The notes: generated by a model not told the origin, from the letters alone. A stretch of DNA of 64,000 nt from Flavobacterium pokkalii (GCF_014596575.1 NZ_NASZ01000005.1:62001-126000); one strand, 5' to 3'; shown: positions 19,110 to 26,385, counted from the stretch's first letter. Translations and numbers: made by a program.

Positions 19110-19163
19110 CATGGACTATGTATGGAGTATGTATGGAGTATGTATGGAGTATGTATGGAGTAT
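19110..19163. repeat. 11-bp tandem repeat
   Basis: Bases 19121-19163 are 3.9 exact copies of TATGGAGTATG, preceded by a degenerate copy at 19110-19120 (CATGGACTATG). It lies in the gap between the DUF1800 promoter side and the left REP-like element of the transposase unit. Confidence 0.9.
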
Positions 19164-19215
19164 CCCCTGCTAAAAATGGTTAAAAAAAGGTGAAGTCGGG
19201 AGATTTCCCCTCGCT

Positions 19216-19239
19216 GCCGCACGAATCCTTTCGTGTGGC
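19216..19239 (+). repeat. REP-like hairpin, left copy
   Basis: 24 bases with a 10-bp stem GCCGCACGAA / TTCGTGTGGC (one G-T pair) and loop TCCT. Identical in inverted orientation to 19894-19917. Confidence 0.85.
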
Positions 19240-19247
19240 TCGTCCTA

Positions 19248-19778
19248 TTAAATATCAAACATTCTAAAAACAACTATATCATCAACCAATCCTTTTTGTC
19301 CCGAATAATCAATTGCACTGCTATAAACATAGTCTTCCGCTTTATAAACCAAACCAGATTCTACGGGATTATTGTGTACATAATCTATTTTTTGTTGAAT
19401 CACTTTATTGCTCCATAATTCAATAGGTTTATTGTCGTGCCTCCAAAATTGATAATGCTTTACATTGGAACTCTTATCCGCTTCTTTTTTAAAAAAATCT
19501 AACAAAAAATCTTTTCTGCTTTCTCTAGGATTTTCTTTAATGCTTTTTACAATTGATTGACTTGTAAATCTTTTTAAATCTCCGATTAAGAGTTCCGGAG
19601 GTTGTCCATTTATACTTCTAAAAACCAAATGCACATGATTGGTCATTATGCACCAAGCGTGAATCTCTAAACCTTTATTCTTTTGACAAAACTCCAAACT
19701 TTCCAAAAATAAATCTTTATATTCATTTCTGGTAAATACATCTAACCAGCCTACAACCGCAAAACTGATAAAATACAA
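19248..19778 (-). CDS. REP-associated tyrosine transposase (Y1/HUH), probably N-terminally frameshifted
   Basis: Single-strand DNA transposase of the IS200/TnpA_REP superfamily. The frame from the TTG at 19778 (176 codons) has the HUH metal motif His48-Val-His50 in MTNHVHLVF and catalytic Tyr133 in IDYVHNNPVESGLV. The family N-terminus normally runs MSxxYKFxNPEGLYF. HNPEGLYF is in this frame at 19793, but MSRNYKF lies at 19843-19823 in another frame, separated by 29 extra bases. The first codons are therefore disrupted and the protein may be inactive, or translated weakly from TTG. It sits within inverted REP-like hairpins. Confidence 0.85.
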   Translation of the reverse strand: MYFISFAVVGWLDVFTRNEYKDLFLESLEFCQKNKGLEIHAWCIMTNHVHLVFRSINGQPPELLIGDLKRFTSQSIVKSIKENPRESRKDFLLDFFKKEADKSSNVKHYQFWRHDNKPIELWSNKVIQQKIDYVHNNPVESGLVYKAEDYVYSSAIDYSGQKGLVDDIVVFRMFDI

Positions 19779-19893
19779 TCCTTCCGGATTATGACTCGAG
19801 ACGATAGTCGAACAGACGAAGTAAATTTATAATTTCTACTCATTTCTAAAGTATAAGATTCAAGAGTAAATATAAGAAATAACTGTTAAGATA

Positions 19894-19917
19894 GCCACAC
19901 GAAAGGATTCGTGCGGC
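19894..19917 (-). repeat. REP-like hairpin, right copy
   Basis: Inverted copy of the element at 19216-19239 (reads GCCACACGAAAGG... on the plus strand). Together they bound the transposase. Confidence 0.85.
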
Positions 19918-19950
19918 AGCGGGGGATGTTTATTGTATTATAGCTATTGA

Positions 19951-19975
19951 GCCAAACCGCTGTTAGCAGCAGGTA
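19951..19975 (-). repeat. attC-like half-site at the 3' side of the nuclease cassette
   Basis: Reads CCAAACCGCTGTTAGCAGC, ending 10 bases before the stop of the DUF91 gene. It matches the half-site at 20872-20888 next to the stop of the neighbouring gene (GAAACCGCTGTTGGCAGC). The partner half expected further left is missing; transposase-associated sequence lies there instead. Confidence 0.55.
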
Positions 19976-19980
19976 TTTAT

Positions 19981-20733
19981 TTATCGCTTATCTAAAAATG
20001 CTATATCGAATTTCATTTCATATTCGCACAAACTGACATTTGGAGTTACTTCAACGGCGTATTTAATTTTTTCATCCATTTTATTTGCAACAATAATTCC
20101 ATAAACATTTTTCTCTTTTGCTAAGTTAATTTTTACCCAGCCCATATATCTTAAAAGTTGTCCAAGAGCTTTGTCCATTCCTCTTGATAATTTTGTTTCA
20201 AAAACATAAAAATCATTGTTGTCATCAATAGTTAAGATGTCAATAGGACCAACACTTGTTGGAAATTCTTTTCCTCGTCTTTCTCCATCATCATATAACT
20301 TCAAGTTATGTTTTTTGATTGTTGATAGATTTCGAATTAAAAAATCTTGTAAATGCTCTTCTAACGCAAATAAATATGATTCTGTATTGTCAATCAAATC
20401 ATTTGTTTGACTTACTCCAAAAATTGATTTATCATCTTCATTTAACCCCAATTTTTCTTCATATAATCTAAATTCAATATATCTTTTGAAAGCATTAGAA
20501 TCTTGCCTACGATTTTTTAAATCTCGCTCTCTAAATTCAGGTATATCGTACCAATGTTTGTATATAACTTCTAAGTCATTTGGATTTTTTATTTTGTACA
20601 ACGTATCAGTTGGAATCATAGATTTTGCCTTTAATTTTTTTGATAGGTTATCTATTTTACCTGAATATGATTTAACTGTGTTTTCAGACCATTTATTAGT
20701 CATCCAATCGATAAAATTATTTTTTTCTGACAT
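19981..20733 (-). CDS. NucS C-terminal/DUF91-like PDDEXK nuclease
   Basis: A 250-residue protein. The C-terminal domain (about 120-250) matches NucS/DUF91: EEHLQDFLIRNL, KEFPTSVGPIDILTIDD, FYVFETKLSRG, DKALGQLLRYMGWV. Catalytic PDDEXK residues are Asp165, Glu179, Lys181 and Gln192. The N-terminal 100 residues (WMTNKWSENTVKSYSGKIDNL ... AFKRYIEF) resemble a small helical SAM-like domain and replace the usual NucS N-terminal DNA-binding domain. It may therefore be a defence or restriction-type nuclease rather than a mismatch endonuclease; this is inference. It lies alone between attC-like sites. Confidence 0.8.
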   Translation of the reverse strand: MSEKNNFIDWMTNKWSENTVKSYSGKIDNLSKKLKAKSMIPTDTLYKIKNPNDLEVIYKHWYDIPEFRERDLKNRRQDSNAFKRYIEFRLYEEKLGLNEDDKSIFGVSQTNDLIDNTESYLFALEEHLQDFLIRNLSTIKKHNLKLYDDGERRGKEFPTSVGPIDILTIDDNNDFYVFETKLSRGMDKALGQLLRYMGWVKINLAKEKNVYGIIVANKMDEKIKYAVEVTPNVSLCEYEMKFDIAFLDKR

Positions 20734-20758
20734 TTTTATATGTTCTGTTTTTATACTT

Positions 20759-20888
20759 GCTGCTAACGTTTCGCGGCTTCGCGACAGTTGTGAAGCCAGC
20801 GAACTGATTATTTTCTGTTAAAGATAAACGTTTTTCGTGAACACTTAAGAACAGAAACCAACAATTGCGCGAAACCGCTGTTGGCAGC
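20759..20888 (-). repeat. attC-like site between two single-gene cassettes
   Basis: About 130 bp between the start of the DUF91 gene and the stop of the cyclase-like gene. The outer boxes pair: GCTGCTAAC (20759-20767) with GTTGGCAGC (20880-20888). Inside them GTTTCGCG pairs with CGCGAAAC, and one arm has an extra base, like the extrahelical base of integron attC sites. The core boxes (GTTRGCA / TGCYAAC) deviate from the classical GTTRRRY / RYYYAAC. Hence attC-like, not proven. Confidence 0.6.
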
Positions 20889-20896
20889 TGGCTATT

Positions 20897-21697
20897 TTAA
20901 AAGGGTAAACCATTTTTTTTCGGATTTTCTTCTCCTTCTTCTTCTTCTAATGAATTTTCATAATCTTCTATTCTTTTAAGATATATATCTTTTGAGTATG
21001 TTAAGTATGAAAGTGTATTGTCGATATACTTTCTTAAACCGCCTGATGTGTTTATTCTTAATGCAGAAACAGATTTATATAAAATTTCAAATTCTTCAAT
21101 GGTAAATGGGTCTGCAAAAAAAGTACCTGGTAAAATTGTATAATGTTTTGCGTAACCAGTTTTGAAAGGACAATTATATTCTATAACTGTTTCGTCTTCA
21201 TAAAATTCATTTTCAAATTCCGCTGTTGGATGCGCTACAATTCCATATAGATTTAATTCTTCTTGAAGTAAGTATGCGTCAATCAAAGGTTGACCAAAGA
21301 AAATTGAATTTTCAAAATCTAATGTCATTTTTCCAAATGCAACTCCACCTTTGTGTGGAATTCCATCCTTGAATAAATCTTCTGACAATGCAGAAATACT
21401 TGCGATGAAATTCTCCTGACTACTTTCTGAATCATCACGTGAATATATCATTATACTATCAGAGTAAGTCATCATTATAATGTTTATATCAAAATTTTCA
21501 GATTCAGAATCAACAGCGAACACAGATTGGTTTACTCTCATCGCATGAGAAACTTTTTTCATCATTTGATATACAGTTTCGTGATCATTTCTTGCAACCA
21601 AATCTTTGAAACCCATAATGTCTATTATACCAACAAATCTATTTGTGGTTATTTCCCATGGAATATATTCTTTTTTGTTAGTCTTTTTTTTCGCCAT
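20897..21697 (-). CDS. Class III nucleotidyl cyclase-like protein
   Basis: A 266-residue soluble protein. It shows the pattern of a class III cyclase catalytic domain: FVGIIDIMGFKDLV (Asp26 as first metal ligand), YSDSIMIYS (Asp80 as second), KGGVAFGKMTLD and FGQPLIDAYLLQEELNLYGI. The N-terminus is Lys-rich; the C-terminus is a long charged helix ending EEEEGEE. The family assignment is by motif resemblance only. Anti-phage Pycsar cyclases belong to this superfamily, but no paired effector is adjacent unless the neighbouring nuclease plays that role. It is bounded by attC-like boxes at 20880 and 21739. Confidence 0.6.
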   Translation of the reverse strand: MAKKKTNKKEYIPWEITTNRFVGIIDIMGFKDLVARNDHETVYQMMKKVSHAMRVNQSVFAVDSESENFDINIIMMTYSDSIMIYSRDDSESSQENFIASISALSEDLFKDGIPHKGGVAFGKMTLDFENSIFFGQPLIDAYLLQEELNLYGIVAHPTAEFENEFYEDETVIEYNCPFKTGYAKHYTILPGTFFADPFTIEEFEILYKSVSALRINTSGGLRKYIDNTLSYLTYSKDIYLKRIEDYENSLEEEEGEENPKKNGLPF

Positions 21698-21738
21698 ATG
21701 TTAAGATTTCTTCAATTTTGCAGATTTCGTTTTAGCTT

Positions 21739-21775
21739 GCTGCCAACTTGTATATAAGCGAAATAAACCTTCGCA
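21739..21775 (-). repeat. attC-like half-site upstream of the cyclase-like cassette
   Basis: CTTGCTGCCAAC at 21736-21747 matches CTTGCTGCTAAC at 20756-20767 upstream of the other cassette gene. It is followed by a hairpin TGTATATAAGCGAA / TTCGCATATACA at 21748-21778. The far partner box is not seen. Confidence 0.5.
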
Positions 21776-21923
21776 TATACACCCAAAATCGGATAGATTG
21801 GCGAAAGTTTGTTTCGTTTTTGTTTTTAACAAATATATTTATTTTTTCTTACAAAACAGAATAGAAGAATTTCAATTTTGAACGTTTTGTTTTGGAAAAC
21901 TCATGAATGAAGGCAGCGTCAGG

Positions 21924-21955
21924 AAAAAAATCCGAGCTGCGGGGGCAGATCGGAT
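21924..21955 (-). terminator. Terminator of hemN
   Basis: Stem ATCCGA-CTGC / GCAG-TCGGAT with one internal G-A mismatch and a GGGG loop; on the minus strand it is followed by seven T, 25 bases past the hemN stop. Confidence 0.85.
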
Positions 21956-21979
21956 GGAATTGGTTCGTTTTTCTTAAAA

Positions 21980-23344
21980 TTATATCGTCATAGAAAACAA
22001 AGCCGTTTCGGGGGCTTTTCGTTTTAAATGCAGGTCGAATGCCATGCAGATGTTTCTCACATGGGCTTTTCCTAAATCGGTTACCTGAATGCCGTTTTCT
22101 TTAAAAAGGAGTAAGCCGTCGGTTTCCATTTCCCGGAGTTGGGTTACAATTTCCGGAATTTCCTCAAAATAAGTCTCCGGACTGTCCCAGCGGGTTTCAA
22201 ACTGGCACATCAGGTTGAGAATGTGTTTGCGGATGATGAGGTCTTCCTCTGTTAATAAATGTCCTCTGAAAACAGGCAATTTGTCCTCTTCTAACCATCG
22301 GTAATAATCGTCCAGATTTTTTTCGTTTTGGGCAAAACTGTACCAGCTGTCACTGATGGAAGAAACCCCCAGTCCTATCATTAATTGGGTTTTAGACGAA
22401 CTGTAGCCCATAAAATTCCGGTGCAATTGACCGTTTTTAAAAGATTGGTACAAACTATCGGTAGGTAAGGCAAAATGATCCATCCCAATTTCGACATAGC
22501 CGTTTTTTTGCAATAATTCTTTGCCTACCTGATACAGAATTCTTTTTTCCTGATCTTTTGGGATGTCTTCGTCTTTAAAGCCGCGTTGTCCGTTGCCTTT
22601 AATCCAGGGCACATGGGCGTAGCTGTAAAAAGCGAGTCGGTCGGGTTGCAGGGATTTGGTTTTTTCGATGGTATCTACCACATTTTCGATAGTTTGAAAC
22701 GGTAATCCAAAAATAATATCATGACCAATGGAGGTATAACCAATTTCTTTGGCCCAAAAAGTAACTTTGGCTACATTATGAAAAGGCTGTTCGCGATGAA
22801 TGGCTTTTTGTACTTTTTCGGAATAATCCTGTACGCCAAAACTCACCCGGCGAAATCCTAAATCGTATAGTTTTTGCAAATGCGCATGGGTGGTATTATT
22901 AGGATGTCCTTCAAAACTGAATTCGTAATCTTCCGCTTTATTGGCATAGGCAAAAATTCCGTTGATTAAGTCTTCTAAGTTTTTGGTCGAAAAGAAAGTG
23001 GGTGTTCCGCCACCCAAATGAATTTCTTTGATAATGGGTTTTTCGTCCAACATTTTACTGTACAAACGCCATTCTTTTAAGACCGCCTGAATATAAGGTG
23101 ATTCGACATCGTGGTTTTTGGTGATGCGTTTGTTGCAGCCGCAAAAAGTACACAGACTTTCGCAAAACGGAAGATGAATGTACAGGCTGATTCCTTCTTT
23201 GGTATTGCTTTCCTGAAACGATTTTTTAAAGGAAGTAATCCAATCCTGATAAGTAAACCCGGCTTCATTCCAGTAAGGAACGGTAGGGTAGCTGGTGTAG
23301 CGTGGACCGGGTACGTTGTATTTTTGAATCAAAGCTTTTTTCAT
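21980..23344 (-). CDS. hemN: Oxygen-independent coproporphyrinogen III oxidase (radical SAM)
   Basis: Decarboxylates coproporphyrinogen III to protoporphyrinogen IX without oxygen, in heme synthesis. About 454 residues from the ATG at 23344; a TTG two codons earlier could extend the frame. The start YNVPGPRYTSYPTVPYW is typical of HemN rather than HemW. Cluster ligands Cys61, Cys65, Cys68 and the extra Cys70 are in FCESLCTFCGCN; GGGTPTF binds SAM. Monocistronic with its own terminator. A palindrome at 23395-23406, upstream of a TATTTTTG -7 box, suggests oxygen-responsive control by a Crp/Fnr protein. Confidence 0.96.
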   Translation of the reverse strand: MKKALIQKYNVPGPRYTSYPTVPYWNEAGFTYQDWITSFKKSFQESNTKEGISLYIHLPFCESLCTFCGCNKRITKNHDVESPYIQAVLKEWRLYSKMLDEKPIIKEIHLGGGTPTFFSTKNLEDLINGIFAYANKAEDYEFSFEGHPNNTTHAHLQKLYDLGFRRVSFGVQDYSEKVQKAIHREQPFHNVAKVTFWAKEIGYTSIGHDIIFGLPFQTIENVVDTIEKTKSLQPDRLAFYSYAHVPWIKGNGQRGFKDEDIPKDQEKRILYQVGKELLQKNGYVEIGMDHFALPTDSLYQSFKNGQLHRNFMGYSSSKTQLMIGLGVSSISDSWYSFAQNEKNLDDYYRWLEEDKLPVFRGHLLTEEDLIIRKHILNLMCQFETRWDSPETYFEEIPEIVTQLREMETDGLLLFKENGIQVTDLGKAHVRNICMAFDLHLKRKAPETALFSMTI

Positions 23345-23363
23345 AATCAATTATTTGCTGGTT

Positions 23364-23406
23364 CAAAAATACGGTGAATGTCAGGGTGTGGAAATGATAA
23401 TTGTCA
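23364..23406 (-). promoter_or_regulatory. hemN promoter -7 box with Crp/Fnr-like palindrome
   Basis: On the minus strand TATTTTTG (23371-23364) fits the Bacteroidetes -7 box TAnnTTTG. TGATAATTGTCA (23395-23406) is a palindrome with one mismatched pair, centred about 42 bases upstream of the predicted start, the class II activator position. No convincing -33 TTG is seen, as expected for an activated promoter. Confidence 0.5.
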
Positions 23407-23412
23407 TACTTT

Positions 23413-23440
23413 GTGAGTAGTGAGTAGTGAGTAGTAGGTA
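23413..23440. repeat. 7-bp tandem repeat
   Basis: Three exact copies of GTGAGTA plus a degenerate fourth (GTAGGTA), upstream of hemN. Confidence 0.85.
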
Positions 23441-23441
23441 T

Positions 23442-23477
23442 AAAAAAAGCGACTTTCAATTTGAAAATCGCTTTTTG
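23442..23477 (-). terminator. Terminator downstream of the DUF349 gene
   Basis: Stem AAAAAGCGACTTTCAA / TTGAAAATCGCTTTTT with one mismatch. The T-run reads on the minus strand, about 95 bases past the DUF349 stop. Confidence 0.75.
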
Positions 23478-23495
23478 CTATTCTTAATATCTGAT

Positions 23496-23570
23496 TTCTT
23501 GTTTCTTGCTTCTTGCTTCTTGCTTCTGAAATCTAATATCTAAAATCTGCATTCTGTAATCTGCATTCTG
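23496..23570. repeat. Simple repeats: 7-bp (TTCTTGC) and 14-bp period
   Basis: Bases 23496-23523 are four copies of TTCTTGY. At 23544-23570 the 13-mer AATCTGCATTCTG occurs twice with a 14-base period. They lie between the DUF349 stop and its terminator. Confidence 0.85.
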
Positions 23571-23572
23571 AA

Positions 23573-25549
23573 TTATTCTTCCTGTCCCAGATTTCTAAGC
23601 TGTTTTAGTTTTTCTTTCCAGGTGTCTAAGCTTTCTTTATGGATAGCAATGTTTTTACGAACTTCGGTCACAATAGAATTTTCTTTTTTCGAATTTTTGG
23701 TATTGGCAAAAAACTGAATGTTGTTTTCCAGTTGGAAAATTTCGTTTTGTACTTCTTCAATTTTACGAATGATAAAAATCTTTTCGTTCTCCAGTTTTCT
23801 GTTGTCATGGCTTTCAGATAGATTTTCCAGTTTGTTGGCAAAACGCATCATGTCGGAATCCTTCTTGCTCAGACTTAATTTGTCAAACAAAGCATCCAGA
23901 ATTTTGTTGAATTTTCCTTCGATATGTCTTCTGGTAAATGGTACTTTTCCGATGCTTTTCCAGTTTTCAATATGCTGTTTGATTGCGTCCAAATCGGTTT
24001 TATGATCGCCAATAAGCTGAAATTCTTTGATGCTTTCCAAATAGGCTTTCTTTTTGTCAAAGGCTTCCATTTCTTCGGCCAAATGTTCATTTTTTTGTTC
24101 TTTTAAGCGATCAAAATAATGGTTGCAGGCGTCTTTGAATTCTGCCCAGACTTTGTCGGAATATTTTCTTGGCACATGCCCTATTTTTTTCCAGTCTTCC
24201 TGAATTTGCTTCATAATCGGCGTGGTAGCGGCAAAATCTTCGCTGTCTTTTAACTCGTTGGCTTTGGCTACCAGCGCATTTTTTTTATTCAGATTTTCGT
24301 TTTGCTCCTTTTTGATGTCTTTGTAAAAGGCATTTTTGAAAGCATTAAAATTTCTAACGGCTGTTTTAAATGCCGCCCAGGTAGCTTCGTTTACATCAGC
24401 AGGAACTTTTCCGGTAGAGAAGAAGGCCTCTCTTAAAGCTTCAACTTTTTCTATCTGAACCAGCCACTGCGAATGGGCATTCACTTTAATCGTTGCCAAT
24501 TCTTCAATTTGTGCAATAATGGCGTTCTTTTTTTCCAGATTTTCCTGCTCGGTTCCTCTCATTTTTTCGAAAAGAACTTCGCGCTTATCGTGCATTTTTT
24601 TGGTTAAATCACTAAACTGATTCCAAATTTCATCACGGTATTCTTTAGAAACAGGACCAATTTCCTCTTTCCAGATGCGGTGTAAATCCTGTAATTCTCT
24701 AAAAGCTTTATTTACATCAACTTCCTGAAGTAATTCTTCTACACGGCTGATGATTTTTTGTTTTTGCTCTAAATTGTGTTTGAAGTCCAAATCACGGGCT
24801 TCACGGTCTAAATGCAGATAATCATAAAAATTTTCCACATGAAAATGATAGTTGTTCCAAACGTGGTTGTATTTGTCTTTCGGAATCGGGCCGGCATTTT
24901 TCCAGCGCTCTCTTAATTCATTAAAATGTTTGAGTGTGTCTTTAATATTCTCGTTTGGGTTGATTAATTCTTTGAGTTCTTCAACAATGGCCAAACGATT
25001 TTCCAAATTGGCTTTCAGACTGTTTTGTAAATTCTTGAAATGGACGTTTTTATTGTCTCTGTATAAGGTGTAAAATTGGTCGAATTTGTTTTTTAGCGGT
25101 AAATGATACTCGAATTCTTCGGTTGTGTTTGGATTGTCGGCAAGAAATTCTTCTCTTTTTTCTTCGATAAAATGATTGTATTTCGATAAAAATGCCTTTT
25201 TGATTTCTTCCACATGGTCACGAATAGACATGACTTTTTCGTTAAAAACCAGTTTTTGCAATTCCTCTACTAAGACTTCCATCGACAGAGTTTCGTAATC
25301 GCGCATCGGTATTTCATGACGGCCTTTTAAGGTTTCGTCTTCGTGTTCTTCAGCGTTCGAAGCTTCAATTTCGCTCAATGCTTTTTGCTTTTTAAGCGAT
25401 TCAGCTGCTTCATCATTTTCTGCCGAAGGTGCGGCGTCATTTGTCTCAGGATTTGGGGTAGCCTGATTGTCCGCCTGAACATCAGTGGCTAAGTTTCCGT
25501 CTGTCTCATTGTTTTTTGGAGACAGGTTATCATTCATTTCTTCTAACAT
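23573..25549 (-). CDS. DUF349 domain protein
   Basis: A 658-residue, highly charged, helical cytoplasmic protein. After an acidic, low-complexity N-terminus (about 1-75) it carries about five tandem DUF349 repeats of roughly 70 residues, each with a W-x-x-I/A-G-x-V/I-P-x signature: RERWKNAGPIPKDKYNHVW, HRIWKEEIGPVSKEYRDEIW, EAFFSTGKVPADVNEATWAA, QEDWKKIGHVPRKYSDKVWA and ENWKSIGKVPFTRRHIEGKF. A coiled coil closes the protein. Role unknown in Bacteroidetes. Start MLEEM at 25549 or the Met four codons later. Confidence 0.9.
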   Translation of the reverse strand: MLEEMNDNLSPKNNETDGNLATDVQADNQATPNPETNDAAPSAENDEAAESLKKQKALSEIEASNAEEHEDETLKGRHEIPMRDYETLSMEVLVEELQKLVFNEKVMSIRDHVEEIKKAFLSKYNHFIEEKREEFLADNPNTTEEFEYHLPLKNKFDQFYTLYRDNKNVHFKNLQNSLKANLENRLAIVEELKELINPNENIKDTLKHFNELRERWKNAGPIPKDKYNHVWNNYHFHVENFYDYLHLDREARDLDFKHNLEQKQKIISRVEELLQEVDVNKAFRELQDLHRIWKEEIGPVSKEYRDEIWNQFSDLTKKMHDKREVLFEKMRGTEQENLEKKNAIIAQIEELATIKVNAHSQWLVQIEKVEALREAFFSTGKVPADVNEATWAAFKTAVRNFNAFKNAFYKDIKKEQNENLNKKNALVAKANELKDSEDFAATTPIMKQIQEDWKKIGHVPRKYSDKVWAEFKDACNHYFDRLKEQKNEHLAEEMEAFDKKKAYLESIKEFQLIGDHKTDLDAIKQHIENWKSIGKVPFTRRHIEGKFNKILDALFDKLSLSKKDSDMMRFANKLENLSESHDNRKLENEKIFIIRKIEEVQNEIFQLENNIQFFANTKNSKKENSIVTEVRKNIAIHKESLDTWKEKLKQLRNLGQEE

Positions 25550-25755
25550 TTTTTAAATGTTTAAGGGGTTGTGTAATTGGTTAAATTGATGTGAAAGATA
25601 CTAAAGGTCTGTTGAAAAACAAAATAATTCCTATGTTTATCGATGGTTTTGGCAAAGAAATTATTGAATTTGCGTATTTTTTGCAGTTTTGGCATTCTTT
25701 TTTAAGACAATCCACAAGGTTTTTCAGGACAAAAACAGTCGATGAAAATTTAAAA

Positions 25756-26367
25756 TCAGGAAGTGATAATCGTTCGAAAGGTTAGATTTATTCGGGCTTT
25801 GTTGACTTTTTTTGATGGTGGCAGGCGGTGTAGCCAGTGCGTTTGGGTTTCGTCTTTCATTACTAAAAGACTGCCGTGTTCTAATAGTAAGGAAACGGTG
25901 GTTTTGTTGGTTTTGTGTTTGAAAGCAAATTTTCTTTGTGCACCAAAGCTTAGCGAAGCAATAGCGCCATTTTTTTTCAAATCTTTTTCGGCATCACTGT
26001 GCCAGGCCATGCCTTCGCTGCCATCGTGATACAGGTTTAACAAACAGGAATTGTAGCTTTCGCCTGTTTTTTCTTCGACTAATTGTTTTAGAATTAAGAG
26101 TTCCTCTGTCCAGGGAAGGGCTTCTTTGGTGGTTTTAGAATAGCTGTATTTGAAATTTGTGTCGCCATACCAGGCTACTTTTCTTTTGGTGGTGATTAAT
26201 TGGCCAAAAATAATAGCTTCGTCATTTTTCCATTCAATGGCGTCTAAAAGTCTGCTGAAAAACCAATTGGCTTTTTCATAATCCATAATGCAGCCATAGT
26301 AATTTACGGTTCCGTCCTGCGGCAACAAATTACTTTGAGAGATGAATTCGGGATTGAATAAATCCAT
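25756..26367 (-). CDS. alkB: AlkB-type Fe(II)/2-oxoglutarate dioxygenase
   Basis: A 203-residue DNA/RNA repair dioxygenase that removes alkyl lesions such as 1-methyladenine. Iron ligands His123 and Asp125 (MAWHSDAE) and His180 (THWLHRLP) are present, as are Arg192 and Arg198 (RINLTFRT) for 2-oxoglutarate and substrate. SYNSCLLNLYHDG and the overall layout resemble the ALKBH2/3-like bacterial group. It follows the DUF389 gene by 18 bases and may be cotranscribed with nhaA and the DUF389 gene. Confidence 0.93.
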   Translation of the reverse strand: MDLFNPEFISQSNLLPQDGTVNYYGCIMDYEKANWFFSRLLDAIEWKNDEAIIFGQLITTKRKVAWYGDTNFKYSYSKTTKEALPWTEELLILKQLVEEKTGESYNSCLLNLYHDGSEGMAWHSDAEKDLKKNGAIASLSFGAQRKFAFKHKTNKTTVSLLLEHGSLLVMKDETQTHWLHRLPPSKKVNKARINLTFRTIITS

Positions 26368-26385
26368 TTTTGGATAGGAATAAAA

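Larger units (their letters stand above)
19213..19920 (-). mobile_element. RAYT transposase unit bounded by inverted REP-like hairpins
   Basis: The transposase gene is bracketed by inverted copies of the same 24-nt imperfect palindrome, at 19216-19239 and 19894-19917. The shared block extends three further bases (GCT) outside each hairpin. This is the expected layout of a REP-associated tyrosine transposase and its recognised elements. A third, solitary copy lies at 39036-39059. Confidence 0.75.

Noticed and set aside
19110..19163. Possible CRISPR array
   Set aside because: Units are 11 bp and directly adjacent with no spacers; no cas genes nearby.
19981..21697. A two-gene Pycsar or CBASS operon
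   Set aside because: The genes are separated by 163 bases containing the attC-like palindrome, and no canonical effector is present; kept only as a hypothesis under findings.
25591..25785. 64-codon plus-strand frame between DUF349 and alkB
   Set aside because: No family resemblance, overlaps the end of alkB, and the composition looks like non-coding A/T-rich sequence.
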